Assembly: GCA_009841635.1 (NCBI GenBank)
Contig: VXLJ01000003.1
Coordinates: forward strand, 86,324-150,323
From: Gammaproteobacteria bacterium
GTDB lineage: Bacteria > Pseudomonadota > Gammaproteobacteria > Pseudomonadales > Azotimanducaceae
Direction of reading: 5' to 3'
DNA length: 64,000 nt
The position numbers were made by a program, and so were the translations under genes. The notes below the pieces were generated by a model. The model was not told where the DNA came from, made no database searches, and saw nothing but the letters and a program-made list of their open reading frames with translations. Of this stretch, positions 18,667 through 27,728 are shown in pieces (position 1 is the first letter of the stretch; every line of letters starts with the position of its first letter).

Positions 18667-19827
18667 CTAAGGTGCGTTTGTAGCTTCTTGTAGAAAGCTT
18701 AACAACGCGGCCATTTCATCATCGGTAAATGAATAGGGCGTCATGACCGACCCATACCCTTCAACCAACTTGACCGCTGGATCGACGATGGATTCGATGA
18801 TATAGGCTTCGTCAGCGACGACCACGCTGCCATCTGACAAGGTGATCTCACGATTCCAAAGACCTTGCCACGTAGGTCCTACCACTTCCGTGCCATCCAA
18901 CGAATGACAGGCGAAACAACCGTTCTGGTCGGCGATTTGCCGCCCTTTGGCGACAATGGGAGATTCAGGTTTTTGACCCGCTTTCATCTCCGCCCAAGTT
19001 ACTTGAGTATCCAACCACGCTTCAAAATCTTCTTGCGTATCAATATACATGGTGCCGCGCATGATGTGGTGGCCGCGCCCGCACAACTCAGCACACAAAA
19101 TCTCAAACTCGCCTGTACGCGTTGGCCGGAACCAGAAATAAGTGATCATGCCAGGGACCATGTCCATCTTGGCACGGATTTCTGGCACCCAAAAATCATG
19201 CAAAACGTCTTTCGAACGCAGCACCATTTTGATGTTACGGCCGAGTGGGACATGCAGGATATTGCTGGCAACTAAGATGTCGTCCTCGCCATACGGGTCG
19301 TCGTCACGCATCCCGAATGGATTTAGCGAGGTCATATTTGCTTCATAGGTGGTTTCTTCTAAACCACGCACCACGTTTTTCTTGACCGCCGTGGTGCCCA
19401 AAATCCCGTCTTCGCCTGGGAACCGGAACTTCCAAGTCCACTGTTCACCCAGCACTTCGATTTCCATCGCATCGGACGGCACCTGTATATAGTCATCCCA
19501 AACGATCAAACCCGGAGCCAACATGATCACAACACCAATCGCGGTGATGATCGTTAGCCAGCTCTCTAAGACCGGATGCTCTGGTTCATAGTGCGATTCG
19601 CCGCTCTCGTGGTACTTGTAACGCCAAATCGCCCACGCCATAAATAAGCCGAGGATGACGAACGCCACGCCACATATCCACCATGTGACCATGACCGTGA
19701 AATCGATGAATTTCCAGTTAGAGGCAATTTCCGTGAATTGCCACGGACTCCAAACGTTGAAAATCACCGAGCCGATGACCACAAGCCCAAGCAACAGGGC
19801 TACGTGGTGATCTAAGAGCTTTCGCAT
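18667..19827 (-). CDS. ctaC: Cytochrome c oxidase subunit II with fused cytochrome c domain (caa3 type)
   Basis: 386 residues. Three hydrophobic segments (about 8-25, 42-66, 91-109) are followed by the periplasmic CuA domain with His210, Cys245-x3-Cys249, His253 and Met256 (CAELCGRGHHIM). A C-terminal class I cytochrome c domain follows: haem motif CFACH at 304-308 and a likely axial Met in SVMTPY. The fusion means electrons can enter directly from a soluble cytochrome or other donor, as in caa3 oxidases. First gene of the operon. The 232 bases upstream (19828-20059) show no recognisable operator. Confidence 0.95.
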   Translation of the reverse strand: MRKLLDHHVALLLGLVVIGSVIFNVWSPWQFTEIASNWKFIDFTVMVTWWICGVAFVILGLFMAWAIWRYKYHESGESHYEPEHPVLESWLTIITAIGVVIMLAPGLIVWDDYIQVPSDAMEIEVLGEQWTWKFRFPGEDGILGTTAVKKNVVRGLEETTYEANMTSLNPFGMRDDDPYGEDDILVASNILHVPLGRNIKMVLRSKDVLHDFWVPEIRAKMDMVPGMITYFWFRPTRTGEFEILCAELCGRGHHIMRGTMYIDTQEDFEAWLDTQVTWAEMKAGQKPESPIVAKGRQIADQNGCFACHSLDGTEVVGPTWQGLWNREITLSDGSVVVADEAYIIESIVDPAVKLVEGYGSVMTPYSFTDDEMAALLSFLQEATNAP

Positions 19828-20059
19828 GTTCCCTCAGTTTTGCCTAATTCAACTAAAACAACGCCAATCGCGCCGAGCTAAAGACGCATGGCATAGAGTG
19901 AATCGCAAGTACTTAAACACCGCCTGCTAATCCAATCAGATGCCACAGAACTGAAGCTAGACGCTCAGTCTGCAAGTCGTTATGTAGGAGCGACAGACGA
20001 CGTTCAATTAGGTGCGTAATTTTGCTTATCAGGAAATCGATTTCAATAAAAACTTCGAA

Positions 20060-21178
20060 TTAGCGCGTCGGGAATATCTCAGAAGCCGGCACATAGTCCA
20101 AATTGGTCGCTGCTGCGACTGCTTCGTGAGTGACGTGACCCTCGTAGACGTTAAGCCCGTTACGCAAGTTTGGATCCTCTGAAAACGCTCGGGCCGGTTC
20201 CTTGTCGGCCAAGGCCAACACAAACGGTAAGGTGGCATTATTCAACGCGAACGTCGAAGTTCGGGCAACCGCACCCGGCATATTGGCGACGCAGTAATGA
20301 ACGACGTTGTGCTTAATAAATATCGGATCGGAGTGAGTTGTTGGTTTCGATGTTTCGAAGCAGCCCCCTTGATCTATCGCAACATCTACCAGTACCGAAC
20401 CATGCTGCATGTCTCGGACCATATCTTCACTAACCAAGCGCGGTGTCGTACTGCCAGGCACCAAGACGGCACCTATCACTAAATCGGCGCGCGTCACATG
20501 GTCATAAACAGCATTGACCGTGGAGTAACGAGTGTGTAGCGCAGGCCGAAATTCGAGTTCAAGCTCCGCGAGTCGGCGCAAATCAACATCGAAAATCACA
20601 ACGTCCGCTTCCATGCCCAATGCGATACGTGCCGCATTCATGCCAACAACCCCGCCGCCGAGTACCACCACCGTTGCCGGTTCAGAGCCTGGAACACCAC
20701 CCAGCAATGCGCCACGTCCGCCTTGCTCTATTTCCAGCGCGTGTGCTCCCGCTTGAACTGACATACGTCCTGCAACTTCGCTCATCGGCGCGAGCAGCGG
20801 CAAACGCCCTTGATTGTCTGTGACCGTTTCGTACGCGATAGCAATGCAACCACTTTCCTGCAAACCACGTGTTAGGTCAGGGTCCGGCGCTAAATGCAAA
20901 TAGGTGAACAGGATTTGACCAGAACGCAGGCGTTTGACTTCCTCAGCCTGAGGTTCTTTCACTTTGACGATCATGTCGGCTTCAAAGAGTTGGTCCAAAT
21001 CACTTGTTAAGGTCGCACCTGCTGCTTGGTACTCTGCATCCGCCAACCCTAATTTAGTGGCACAGTCTGACTCCACCAGCACCTCATGCCCGTGATGCGT
21101 GAGCTCAAGCACGCTCGATGGTGTGAGTCCGACCCGATTTTCATCAGGCTTGATTTCCTTAGGCACGCCAATTCGCAC
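20060..21178 (-). CDS. ald: Alanine dehydrogenase
   Basis: 372 residues, the usual length. It starts MRIGVPKEIKPDENRVGLTP, a family hallmark, and has the nucleotide-binding loop GGGVVGMNAARIALGM with the NAD-selecting Asp (VVIFDVD). It converts L-alanine to pyruvate and ammonia with NAD+ in the cytoplasm. It is divergent from the ChpA-like gene, with 92 bases between starts. Its 3' end faces the cox operon start. Confidence 0.95.
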   Translation of the reverse strand: MRIGVPKEIKPDENRVGLTPSSVLELTHHGHEVLVESDCATKLGLADAEYQAAGATLTSDLDQLFEADMIVKVKEPQAEEVKRLRSGQILFTYLHLAPDPDLTRGLQESGCIAIAYETVTDNQGRLPLLAPMSEVAGRMSVQAGAHALEIEQGGRGALLGGVPGSEPATVVVLGGGVVGMNAARIALGMEADVVIFDVDLRRLAELELEFRPALHTRYSTVNAVYDHVTRADLVIGAVLVPGSTTPRLVSEDMVRDMQHGSVLVDVAIDQGGCFETSKPTTHSDPIFIKHNVVHYCVANMPGAVARTSTFALNNATLPFVLALADKEPARAFSEDPNLRNGLNVYEGHVTHEAVAAATNLDYVPASEIFPTR

Positions 21179-21270
21179 AATAATCAGTTCCGTTAAGTTG
21201 ACATGTCGCGAGCAACGTCGGGCATCACTTCCCCGCTCGCAAGCCGTAATTTTGAAAGCATTTTGACCCT

Positions 21271-23010
21271 GTGGCTGAATCTACCCCTACTTCTTTCATT
21301 ATTTCGCAATTAGAAGCGTGCATAGCTGCCAACTTTTCTGCTACAGAAATCGGCACATTGAGCGAAGCCTTGCTGGCAGCACCAGCTGACCTGGCTCCGG
21401 CGTACGCCGAGTTGCTTGAAGCATTGACAAATTACGCGCTCCAGCTGCGAGACGGTGCCGTGAAACAATCGTCTTCAACGGCGACGCTATTTCGCGAATC
21501 TGCGGCGCTACTGCAGGAGGCTGACACCCGGGAACAGCCTTCAGCCAATGTGGCTGAGGCCATACACAGCTTATTGGAACGGCTTGATTTAGAAGCTTCT
21601 GGTGGCTTCGATGCCGCTGAAGCAGGCGAGCTTCCAATCGACGCCACGTCGAGCGAGAATGCCGCGCAGACTTTCCGGATGCGTCAAGCGATGCACCGGA
21701 TACGATGCCTCATAGATTCAATACGCCCTTCAACGATGTCCCCCACGCCATTAAGTGCTCAAGAAGCATTGCGCAGGGCTCAGCTGGGGATCCTGCAAGC
21801 ATTAGAAGCCGACCTGCCTATAGAACCGTCGGTCTCAGTACGTGTCGTCGGTGACGCAATCGCGGGGAAATTCACTGACATCAATCTCAAAGTAAGTGTC
21901 TCTTCAGACCAGCAAGTGCACAGTAGTTGCATCCATGCACTTACGACCCTTGGGTCACACGTAATAACTTCGTTGCCGCAGGAGGGCGGCATCGAGGTAG
22001 ACATTGCTGCGACCGGTGAGACAATCGCCATGAACTTGTCCGTACCCAGCGAGTTGCCAACACCAGATAAGTTAATCCATGTTGCGAAAGAAGCGGGTTT
22101 TGTAAGGACCAGCGCACTTCTTGGTAGCGATGAATTGCGTCAATTTATGCTATTGCCAGCCAAGCGCGATAGTGGCTGGTTGAAAGAGGTGTCGTCACTG
22201 TTCGCAGTACTGAACCATTACGGTGCTGAGGTCAAATTTCAATCGGCTACCAACGGCACTCAAGTCAACTTAACGATTCCGAGCACGATGCGAGAGTGCG
22301 CGGTTGCTGTGTTTGCGCTCGGCAACTCGCTGTATGCGTTCGCAGTTCAAGATATCGAAAAAGTCGAGGTGAGAAATCCAACAACTCATTCAAACATCGA
22401 TCGGGAACCGAGCTTCGACGATTCAGACAATATTTTCAAATTGAGTAGCGAGCGTTCCGCCCATGCGGATGTATGCGTGACCTTGACAAGGCCACCAAAC
22501 ACGCACCAGATTTACTTCACTAGCCAGGAGCCAGACGGCTATGTTGTCTCGCTTGACTCGCCAGTAACACCTCATGGATGTGTTCAACTAAGGGATGGCC
22601 GTGTCGTTAACTTGATTTCTATATGGGATCTGGACGGATTTGCCGATGCTAGACGCTCAAAAACCTCTATAAAGCCGGCGTTACGTCTCATTGCGTTCAA
22701 CGACTGTGAATTACCGATGCAATTGAGCTCAAATGAGATAGCTGTCGAAATGGTTTCTACTGAATTGGCAGCGATAAGCGCGATGCAAGAGAATCGACCT
22801 CACGGATTACTCGTTGCGAAGCAAAGTCCAATATCTCACCCAGCACTTTTCAACTTCGCTAAAGATCGTCGAATTAACGTTCTGACAGAAGTTCGTTCCC
22901 AAAATCAAAAGGACGAACCAGGAGAGCTAGTGGCAACTGTTCAAGTACAAACAAGCCAAGACTTGCGAGCAAGCTTACGGGCCGAATCGCTCGCTAGAAG
23001 GAGCTCATAG
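21271..23010 (+). CDS. Degenerate ChpA/CheA-like protein (pseudokinase plus CheW-like domain)
   Basis: 579 residues from a GTG start. The part at about 180-345 follows, segment by segment, the CheA ATPase domain of ChpA/PilL proteins, ending TNGTQVNLTIPSTM where kinases read SxxGxGTxFxIxLP. The N, G1, F and G2 boxes are all replaced (for example LLPAKRDSGW in place of an FxPGFST-like motif), so ATP binding is not expected. A CheW-like domain follows (about 345-465; FALGNSLYAFAVQDIEKV). The C-terminal 100 residues resemble a receiver domain without the phospho-acceptor Asp. Residues 1-150 are helical and may be Hpt/dimerisation remnants. No pilus or chemotaxis gene is nearby. It may be a scaffold for a chemosensory or twitching array. 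Assigned by recognition of the segment order, not by a search. Confidence 0.5.
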   Translation: MAESTPTSFIISQLEACIAANFSATEIGTLSEALLAAPADLAPAYAELLEALTNYALQLRDGAVKQSSSTATLFRESAALLQEADTREQPSANVAEAIHSLLERLDLEASGGFDAAEAGELPIDATSSENAAQTFRMRQAMHRIRCLIDSIRPSTMSPTPLSAQEALRRAQLGILQALEADLPIEPSVSVRVVGDAIAGKFTDINLKVSVSSDQQVHSSCIHALTTLGSHVITSLPQEGGIEVDIAATGETIAMNLSVPSELPTPDKLIHVAKEAGFVRTSALLGSDELRQFMLLPAKRDSGWLKEVSSLFAVLNHYGAEVKFQSATNGTQVNLTIPSTMRECAVAVFALGNSLYAFAVQDIEKVEVRNPTTHSNIDREPSFDDSDNIFKLSSERSAHADVCVTLTRPPNTHQIYFTSQEPDGYVVSLDSPVTPHGCVQLRDGRVVNLISIWDLDGFADARRSKTSIKPALRLIAFNDCELPMQLSSNEIAVEMVSTELAAISAMQENRPHGLLVAKQSPISHPALFNFAKDRRINVLTEVRSQNQKDEPGELVATVQVQTSQDLRASLRAESLARRSS

Positions 23011-23017
23011 AAACGCC

Positions 23018-23863
23018 TTATTCGTCGATGAGCCTAGTCAATATTGCTTGCGTGGGACGAGCCAGATTCAGCGTATAGAAGTGCAATCCACTAGCCTTGT
23101 TCTGGAGCAATGTACGACATAAATCAGCAACCACGTCTGCCCCGAACTCTCTTATCTTGGCCTGATAGCCTTGCATGAACGTGAGTTTTATCCTCAGCCA
23201 ATCCGGGATTTTCGCACCGCATTTACTCGAGAACGCTAGCAGCTTCGGAAAGTTCGAAATAGGCATGATGCCCGGCACGATTGGTTGGGTAATTCCAGCT
23301 TTCGTGCACGTCGCAACAAATTCCTTATAGGTTTCTGCGTCATAAAAATACTGTGTGATGCAACAATCGGCACCTGCATCTACTTTGTCTTTCAAATGGC
23401 GTATATCGTCCTGCGGCGACTGCGCTTCTGGGTGCACTTCCGGATAGCAAGCGACATTTAGACGAAATTTTTGACCGGTACACGTGCGGATGAGCTCGAC
23501 AAGCTCACGCGCGTAGTGGAACGTTGTGGGTTTAACGTCGTCTTGATCAGCGATGTCTCCCCTCAATACCACGAGTTGATCGACACTCAATGCCTCGTAG
23601 GTTTCCAACAGCGACACCATCGTCTCGCGCGTGTCGTCGCGCCAAGTTATGTGAGGTATCGCATTGAAGCCTTCGGCACGCAGAATTCGAATGGTTTCTA
23701 GCGTACCGTCTCGTACCGATCCACCTGCGCCGTGCGTAACCGAATAAAAATCCGGCTCGTACTCTGCCAAGCGGCGTGCTGTGCGTAAAAGATTGTGGGT
23801 TCCGCGAACGGATTTTGGCGGGAAAAACTCGAAACTAAGGTGCGCGATATCGCTACGTTTCAT
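23018..23863 (-). CDS. metF: 5,10-Methylenetetrahydrofolate reductase
   Basis: 281 residues. It starts with the conserved LSFEFFPPKSV, followed by FYSVTHGAGGSVRDGT and ADCCITQYFYD, the FAD/folate-binding signatures of the TIM-barrel reductase. It makes 5-methyl-THF for methionine synthesis. Its start overlaps the metK stop by four bases (ATGA), giving a metK-metF operon for methyl-group metabolism. It converges on the ChpA-like gene with seven bases between stops. Confidence 0.95.
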   Translation of the reverse strand: MKRSDIAHLSFEFFPPKSVRGTHNLLRTARRLAEYEPDFYSVTHGAGGSVRDGTLETIRILRAEGFNAIPHITWRDDTRETMVSLLETYEALSVDQLVVLRGDIADQDDVKPTTFHYARELVELIRTCTGQKFRLNVACYPEVHPEAQSPQDDIRHLKDKVDAGADCCITQYFYDAETYKEFVATCTKAGITQPIVPGIMPISNFPKLLAFSSKCGAKIPDWLRIKLTFMQGYQAKIREFGADVVADLCRTLLQNKASGLHFYTLNLARPTQAILTRLIDE

Positions 23864-25026
23864 TCAAAGGCATCGGCTTTGAGCAGCTCGGCGCGATCAG
23901 TGTTCTCCCACGAGTAACTATCCACTGAATGACCAAAGTGACCGAAGGTAGCAGTACTTCGATAAATTGGTTGCTTAAGACCCAACATTTCGACAATCCC
24001 ACCCGCACTAAGGTCAAACCGATGCTTCACGATCGAGCCGATTCTTTCGTCGTCGATGCCTTCCGCTGCGGTGCCAAACGTATTGACTACCACATCAACT
24101 GGTTGTGACTGCCCAATGGCATAACTCAATTGCACTTCACAGCGTTCCGCCAATCCAGCGGCAACGACGTTTTTTGCGACATACCGAGCAGCGTAGGCTG
24201 CAGACCGATCTACCTTCGATGGATCCTTGCCTGAAAATGCGCCACCCCCATGACGAGCCATGCCACCATAGGTGTCCACAATGATTTTGCGACCGGTCAA
24301 GCCGCAATCAGTCGCTGGTCCACCTAACGTCCAAGGTCCGCAGGGATTAATGTGAACGTTAGCGTCGTCAATATCAATGTTCTCTGCTAATACTGGTTTG
24401 ATGATTGCCTCAAGAACTTGCTGTTCCACGAAATCAGCACTCACATCCTCATCATGTTGGGTCGAAAACACGATAGTTCGAATAGCGGTCGGGCGCCCGT
24501 TTTCGTAGGCGACAGTTAACTGGCATTTCGCGTCTGGTCCCAGAAAATCCAACCCATTGCGCCGCGCTTGCGCATGCTTGCGCATTAACAGGTGCGAATA
24601 CATGATGGGGGCAGGCATGAGCTCAGGCGTTTCATTTGAGGCATACCCGAACATCATGCCCTGATCACCAGCGCCTTGTTCCTTCTCAGCCGTGGCGTCG
24701 ACATCGACCCCACGTTTTATGTCGCTCGATTGATTGTTCACGAGCACTTTTACTTCGCACGCGTCGTAATCGATGCCAAATTCTTTGGTGTAGCCGACCG
24801 CCTCGAGCACCTCTCGAGCAATGTGCTCGTAATTAAGGTTGGTACGCGTGCTAACCTCACCAGCAATGATCACGGTATTGGACTTGATCAATGTTTCGCA
24901 AGCCACCCGTGCGTCAGGGTCGCTCTTAAGTGCCGCATCTAATACGGCGTCCGATATTTGATCGCACAGCTTGTCCGGATGTCCTTCAGACACTGATTCG
25001 GACGTAAAAGTAAGGTATTCGCTCAA
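23860..25026 (-). CDS. metK: S-adenosylmethionine synthetase
   Basis: 388 residues. Hallmarks are TSESVSEGHPDKLCDQ at the N-terminus, GAGDQGMMFGYA and GGGAFSGKDPSKVDRSAAY (phosphate-binding loops). It makes SAM from methionine and ATP in the cytoplasm. The leader (25027-25303) was checked for SAM/SAH riboswitch-like conserved cores, and none was recognised. Confidence 0.97.
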   Translation of the reverse strand: MSEYLTFTSESVSEGHPDKLCDQISDAVLDAALKSDPDARVACETLIKSNTVIIAGEVSTRTNLNYEHIAREVLEAVGYTKEFGIDYDACEVKVLVNNQSSDIKRGVDVDATAEKEQGAGDQGMMFGYASNETPELMPAPIMYSHLLMRKHAQARRNGLDFLGPDAKCQLTVAYENGRPTAIRTIVFSTQHDEDVSADFVEQQVLEAIIKPVLAENIDIDDANVHINPCGPWTLGGPATDCGLTGRKIIVDTYGGMARHGGGAFSGKDPSKVDRSAAYAARYVAKNVVAAGLAERCEVQLSYAIGQSQPVDVVVNTFGTAAEGIDDERIGSIVKHRFDLSAGGIVEMLGLKQPIYRSTATFGHFGHSVDSYSWENTDRAELLKADAFE

Positions 25027-25303
25027 CTTTAGGTCGTAGTTGATTTCACCCTTTACAAGCGAAATCGATGGGAATGGAAAGCGCTATTGTAAGAGCGGAA
25101 ATCACGTCTGAGAGTTGCCAAAGCACACCGATTTCGTGTTTGAAATTGCGAAACAATCCTGAACTCTAGCTACCGGTCAAGCAGACCCAAGGCACGACCT
25201 GCAACATGACCCAACGCTTTGCGATTCGTGATCAGGCGCTCATTTAGTGACTCGCAAAACGCAATAAAATGCAAACGACGTTGCCTTTTCAGCGAGATTT
25301 GAA

Positions 25304-26455
25304 ATGACCGATGCTCTTCCGGCGACAGAGTATCGGCGTCGAATGGAAATCTATGCTCAGGAAGGAGCAAATCGCGCAGCGCAATTAGGCAATCGCGGCC
25401 CAATCAGACTAGATGATCACGGCAAACTCCACGCCGACATAGTTGAGGCCTATTGGAAGCATGGCTTCTATGTTTTTCGGCGTGCATTAAGCGATTCGGA
25501 AGTCGGTGAACTGAGAAAAGATGTGATGCACGTGCTCGCGCACGCACCAATTGGTCCGCAACAAAGCGTTGACGCCAACGGCGAACCAGCCATCGGCACT
25601 GAGATGAAACGTTTTCCCTACTTTTTCGTCAAACCACTATCAGATCCAGTCGGTGGTACAGCTAGCTCAGAAGGTCGCCATATGAGCAAAATGGCGGAGG
25701 CGCAGCCTGATGATGACGCCCCTGAGTATGTCATTCAAATCATCGCAGGCATGTGCCAGCTATTTGAATCTGGCTTGCGTGTCTATGGTCATCCAGGGTT
25801 ACTTGCAGTTGCTGAAGCGATCAATGGTCCCGATTTTGTGCCATACAACGATGCCATCTTCGTGAAGCAACCAGGCTTGGGCGGGTCGGTAGCCTGGCAT
25901 CAAGATGGGGTCACGCATTGGGACAGTTCAAATTGGGATGAGGGCATTCATGGCGTTAATTTCCAAGCCCAACTCAATCGAACGTCACCGTTGAGTTGCC
26001 TATGGGTGGTGCCCGGCACGCATAAAAGGGGTCGTGTGGATATCAAGGCGATGGTCGAAGCAAATGGCGGCTCAGATCAGCTGCCTGACGCCATCCCGTT
26101 GCATTGCGAACCAGGTGATGTGACTATCGTGAACCGGCAGACGTTGCATTGCTCATTTGCCAACACCTCTGACGATTTTCGCATTTCGGTTTCTTGGGGC
26201 ATGCATAGACGCGAGGCGGTGATCGGTCAGCACGGACACCTTCTTCAACCGAAAGAAGTGATTTACGACGAGGAATTCATTACTAAGCGCTCAAGCGTCA
26301 TTCAGGTCGCGATAGATGCACGGCGGCAGTATTACAGTGAAGAAAAACCATACGAATACATGCCATTCAAGACGGTCGCCAAGCAATATCAATGGAATCC
26401 CGAAAACTTTGAGCGTGTCATTCGAGATTACAACACTCGCGATATGGGGATATGA
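25304..26455 (+). CDS. Phytanoyl-CoA dioxygenase (PhyH) family protein, copy 1
   Basis: 383 residues. The Fe(II) triad is visible as His199-Gln-Asp201 (WHQDGVTHW) and His282 (LHCSFANTS), with Arg293 placed to bind 2-oxoglutarate. The family hydroxylates small organic acids, CoA esters, osmolytes or natural products. The upstream neighbour is divergent metK, with 277 bases between. It is followed by a convergent CmcJ/NvfI gene, itself a likely oxygenase relative. The substrate is unknown. Two further PhyH genes in the window (48873, 55599) are only distantly similar. Confidence 0.85.
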   Translation: MTDALPATEYRRRMEIYAQEGANRAAQLGNRGPIRLDDHGKLHADIVEAYWKHGFYVFRRALSDSEVGELRKDVMHVLAHAPIGPQQSVDANGEPAIGTEMKRFPYFFVKPLSDPVGGTASSEGRHMSKMAEAQPDDDAPEYVIQIIAGMCQLFESGLRVYGHPGLLAVAEAINGPDFVPYNDAIFVKQPGLGGSVAWHQDGVTHWDSSNWDEGIHGVNFQAQLNRTSPLSCLWVVPGTHKRGRVDIKAMVEANGGSDQLPDAIPLHCEPGDVTIVNRQTLHCSFANTSDDFRISVSWGMHRREAVIGQHGHLLQPKEVIYDEEFITKRSSVIQVAIDARRQYYSEEKPYEYMPFKTVAKQYQWNPENFERVIRDYNTRDMGI

Positions 26456-26580
26456 GTAGTGCTTAGCGCCCGTCAATGCATGATGATTCGTGCTATTAAA
26501 GTCTTTTAAATCAATGATTTAGTTTTACTTTAGGCGCGATAGTTTTAATCCGCCACCGAGCAGTCGCCCGACCATTCAGA

Positions 26581-27432
26581 CTAATTCAATATGGGTAATT
26601 GCACAAAGAAACGAACTTCAACGCTCTCGCGTTCTTGCAATCCGTCTGAATCTGGAATCGGCACTGCCGTGTGCAATGTGGGGCAGAAAACCTCTCCGTC
26701 CGGCGGGTGCGAGTCATAGGTCGTAAACACCAATGCTTCATCGTTGGTCATTGCAGAGTAGTAATTCCATCGTTGCGCATCGTTTGGTTTGCAGTAATGT
26801 GCGTTAAATGGCCTAGGCTTAGCGTTGGGATTCAAGTTGTACTCAAGATCGCTTGGTTCAACTGACGTCCGATCACAAACCGCTAACGGCAAACGAGCCA
26901 ACGGTTTAGGGGAAACGGACCGCCAGATATTGATGCCAATCAAACGCTTGTCCTGCGGCATCCCCTGAACTTCGCTGAATTTCTCAATGACTTTCCCGGT
27001 GTGCTCGTCAATGAAGTCTGCGTAGTCATTGTGAACGCCTGTTGCGCATGGACCGTATTGGACGCCATTTTCCCAAAAATGCTCTTTGAATTGCTCATTG
27101 CGATATGTGTGGCTGCCCGTAGGTGGCACAACCGCATTAGGGAGTAATTGCTGGAGCAAATCTCGTGTCTCAGCGTAATAAATCGCTGCGACTTCCTTCG
27201 TGTCGGTCCAGTTTTGCACTTTGGTTGGTGAGTTAACCAGAAGAAAACCAGCACCGTCCGTTAGCAACTGCGTAGCGTCTTTTGGTTCGGGTATGACACC
27301 TTGCGTTAAGCGCGCATCCCTGATCAATACTGGTCTGTTAAACCTGGATTCGAAAAACTCGCGCTGTTGCGAAGCGGACCCTTCTGCTTGAGTTTCAGGA
27401 TTGACGAAGTTCAAGTTGCCGACAAAGTCCAA
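26581..27432 (-). CDS. CmcJ/NvfI family oxidoreductase, copy 1
   Basis: 283 residues from a TTG start supported by AAAGGAAAG about six bases upstream. Family marks: VHNDYADF (likely metal His/Asp), GINIWRSV, a WNYYSAMTNDEALVFTTYDS block and the closing ERESVEVRFFV. The family includes fungal tropolone/meroterpenoid enzymes and the cephamycin protein CmcJ. Members are Fe(II)/2OG-type oxygenases or methoxylation partners, and bacterial function is mostly unknown. Divergent from the Nramp-related transporter gene across a region with a 16-base perfect palindrome. A paralogue is at 35363-36340. Confidence 0.75.
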   Translation of the reverse strand: MDFVGNLNFVNPETQAEGSASQQREFFESRFNRPVLIRDARLTQGVIPEPKDATQLLTDGAGFLLVNSPTKVQNWTDTKEVAAIYYAETRDLLQQLLPNAVVPPTGSHTYRNEQFKEHFWENGVQYGPCATGVHNDYADFIDEHTGKVIEKFSEVQGMPQDKRLIGINIWRSVSPKPLARLPLAVCDRTSVEPSDLEYNLNPNAKPRPFNAHYCKPNDAQRWNYYSAMTNDEALVFTTYDSHPPDGEVFCPTLHTAVPIPDSDGLQERESVEVRFFVQLPILN

Positions 27433-27480
27433 ATTACTTTCCTTTTAGTGAATTGCGCCTACTGTGCAAAAACCGTCCAC

Positions 27481-27496
27481 GAACCAACGTTGGTTC
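27481..27496. promoter_or_regulatory. 16-base perfect palindrome (candidate operator)
   Basis: GAACCAACGTTGGTTC is its own reverse complement. It lies 48 bases upstream of the CmcJ/NvfI start and 233 bases upstream of the transporter start, in a divergent intergenic region, as expected for a dimeric repressor site. No regulator gene is adjacent. The rest of 27433-27728 shows nothing else. Confidence 0.4.
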
Positions 27497-27728
27497 TAAT
27501 TGTTTCATTCAAAACCAGCTTCACTATTAATGTTAAAGGTTGCCGCGGCTCACACTTTCAGCTTGTTTCGTTGCTAAAGCCGATCTATGCGCATCGCGGC
27601 CACGATAGCTGCTTGATAATCGCTAGGCACATCTCTCACAACAAGCGTGATGGTGCGCAAGTCACCTATTGACTTCATGCATCGCTTACTGATCTTGCGA
27701 AACTAACAACCTTCAATCAAGTCCTCAC

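Noticed and set aside
25027..25303. SAM or SAH riboswitch upstream of metK
   Set aside because: I could not find the conserved cores or a convincing multi-helix fold in the leader.
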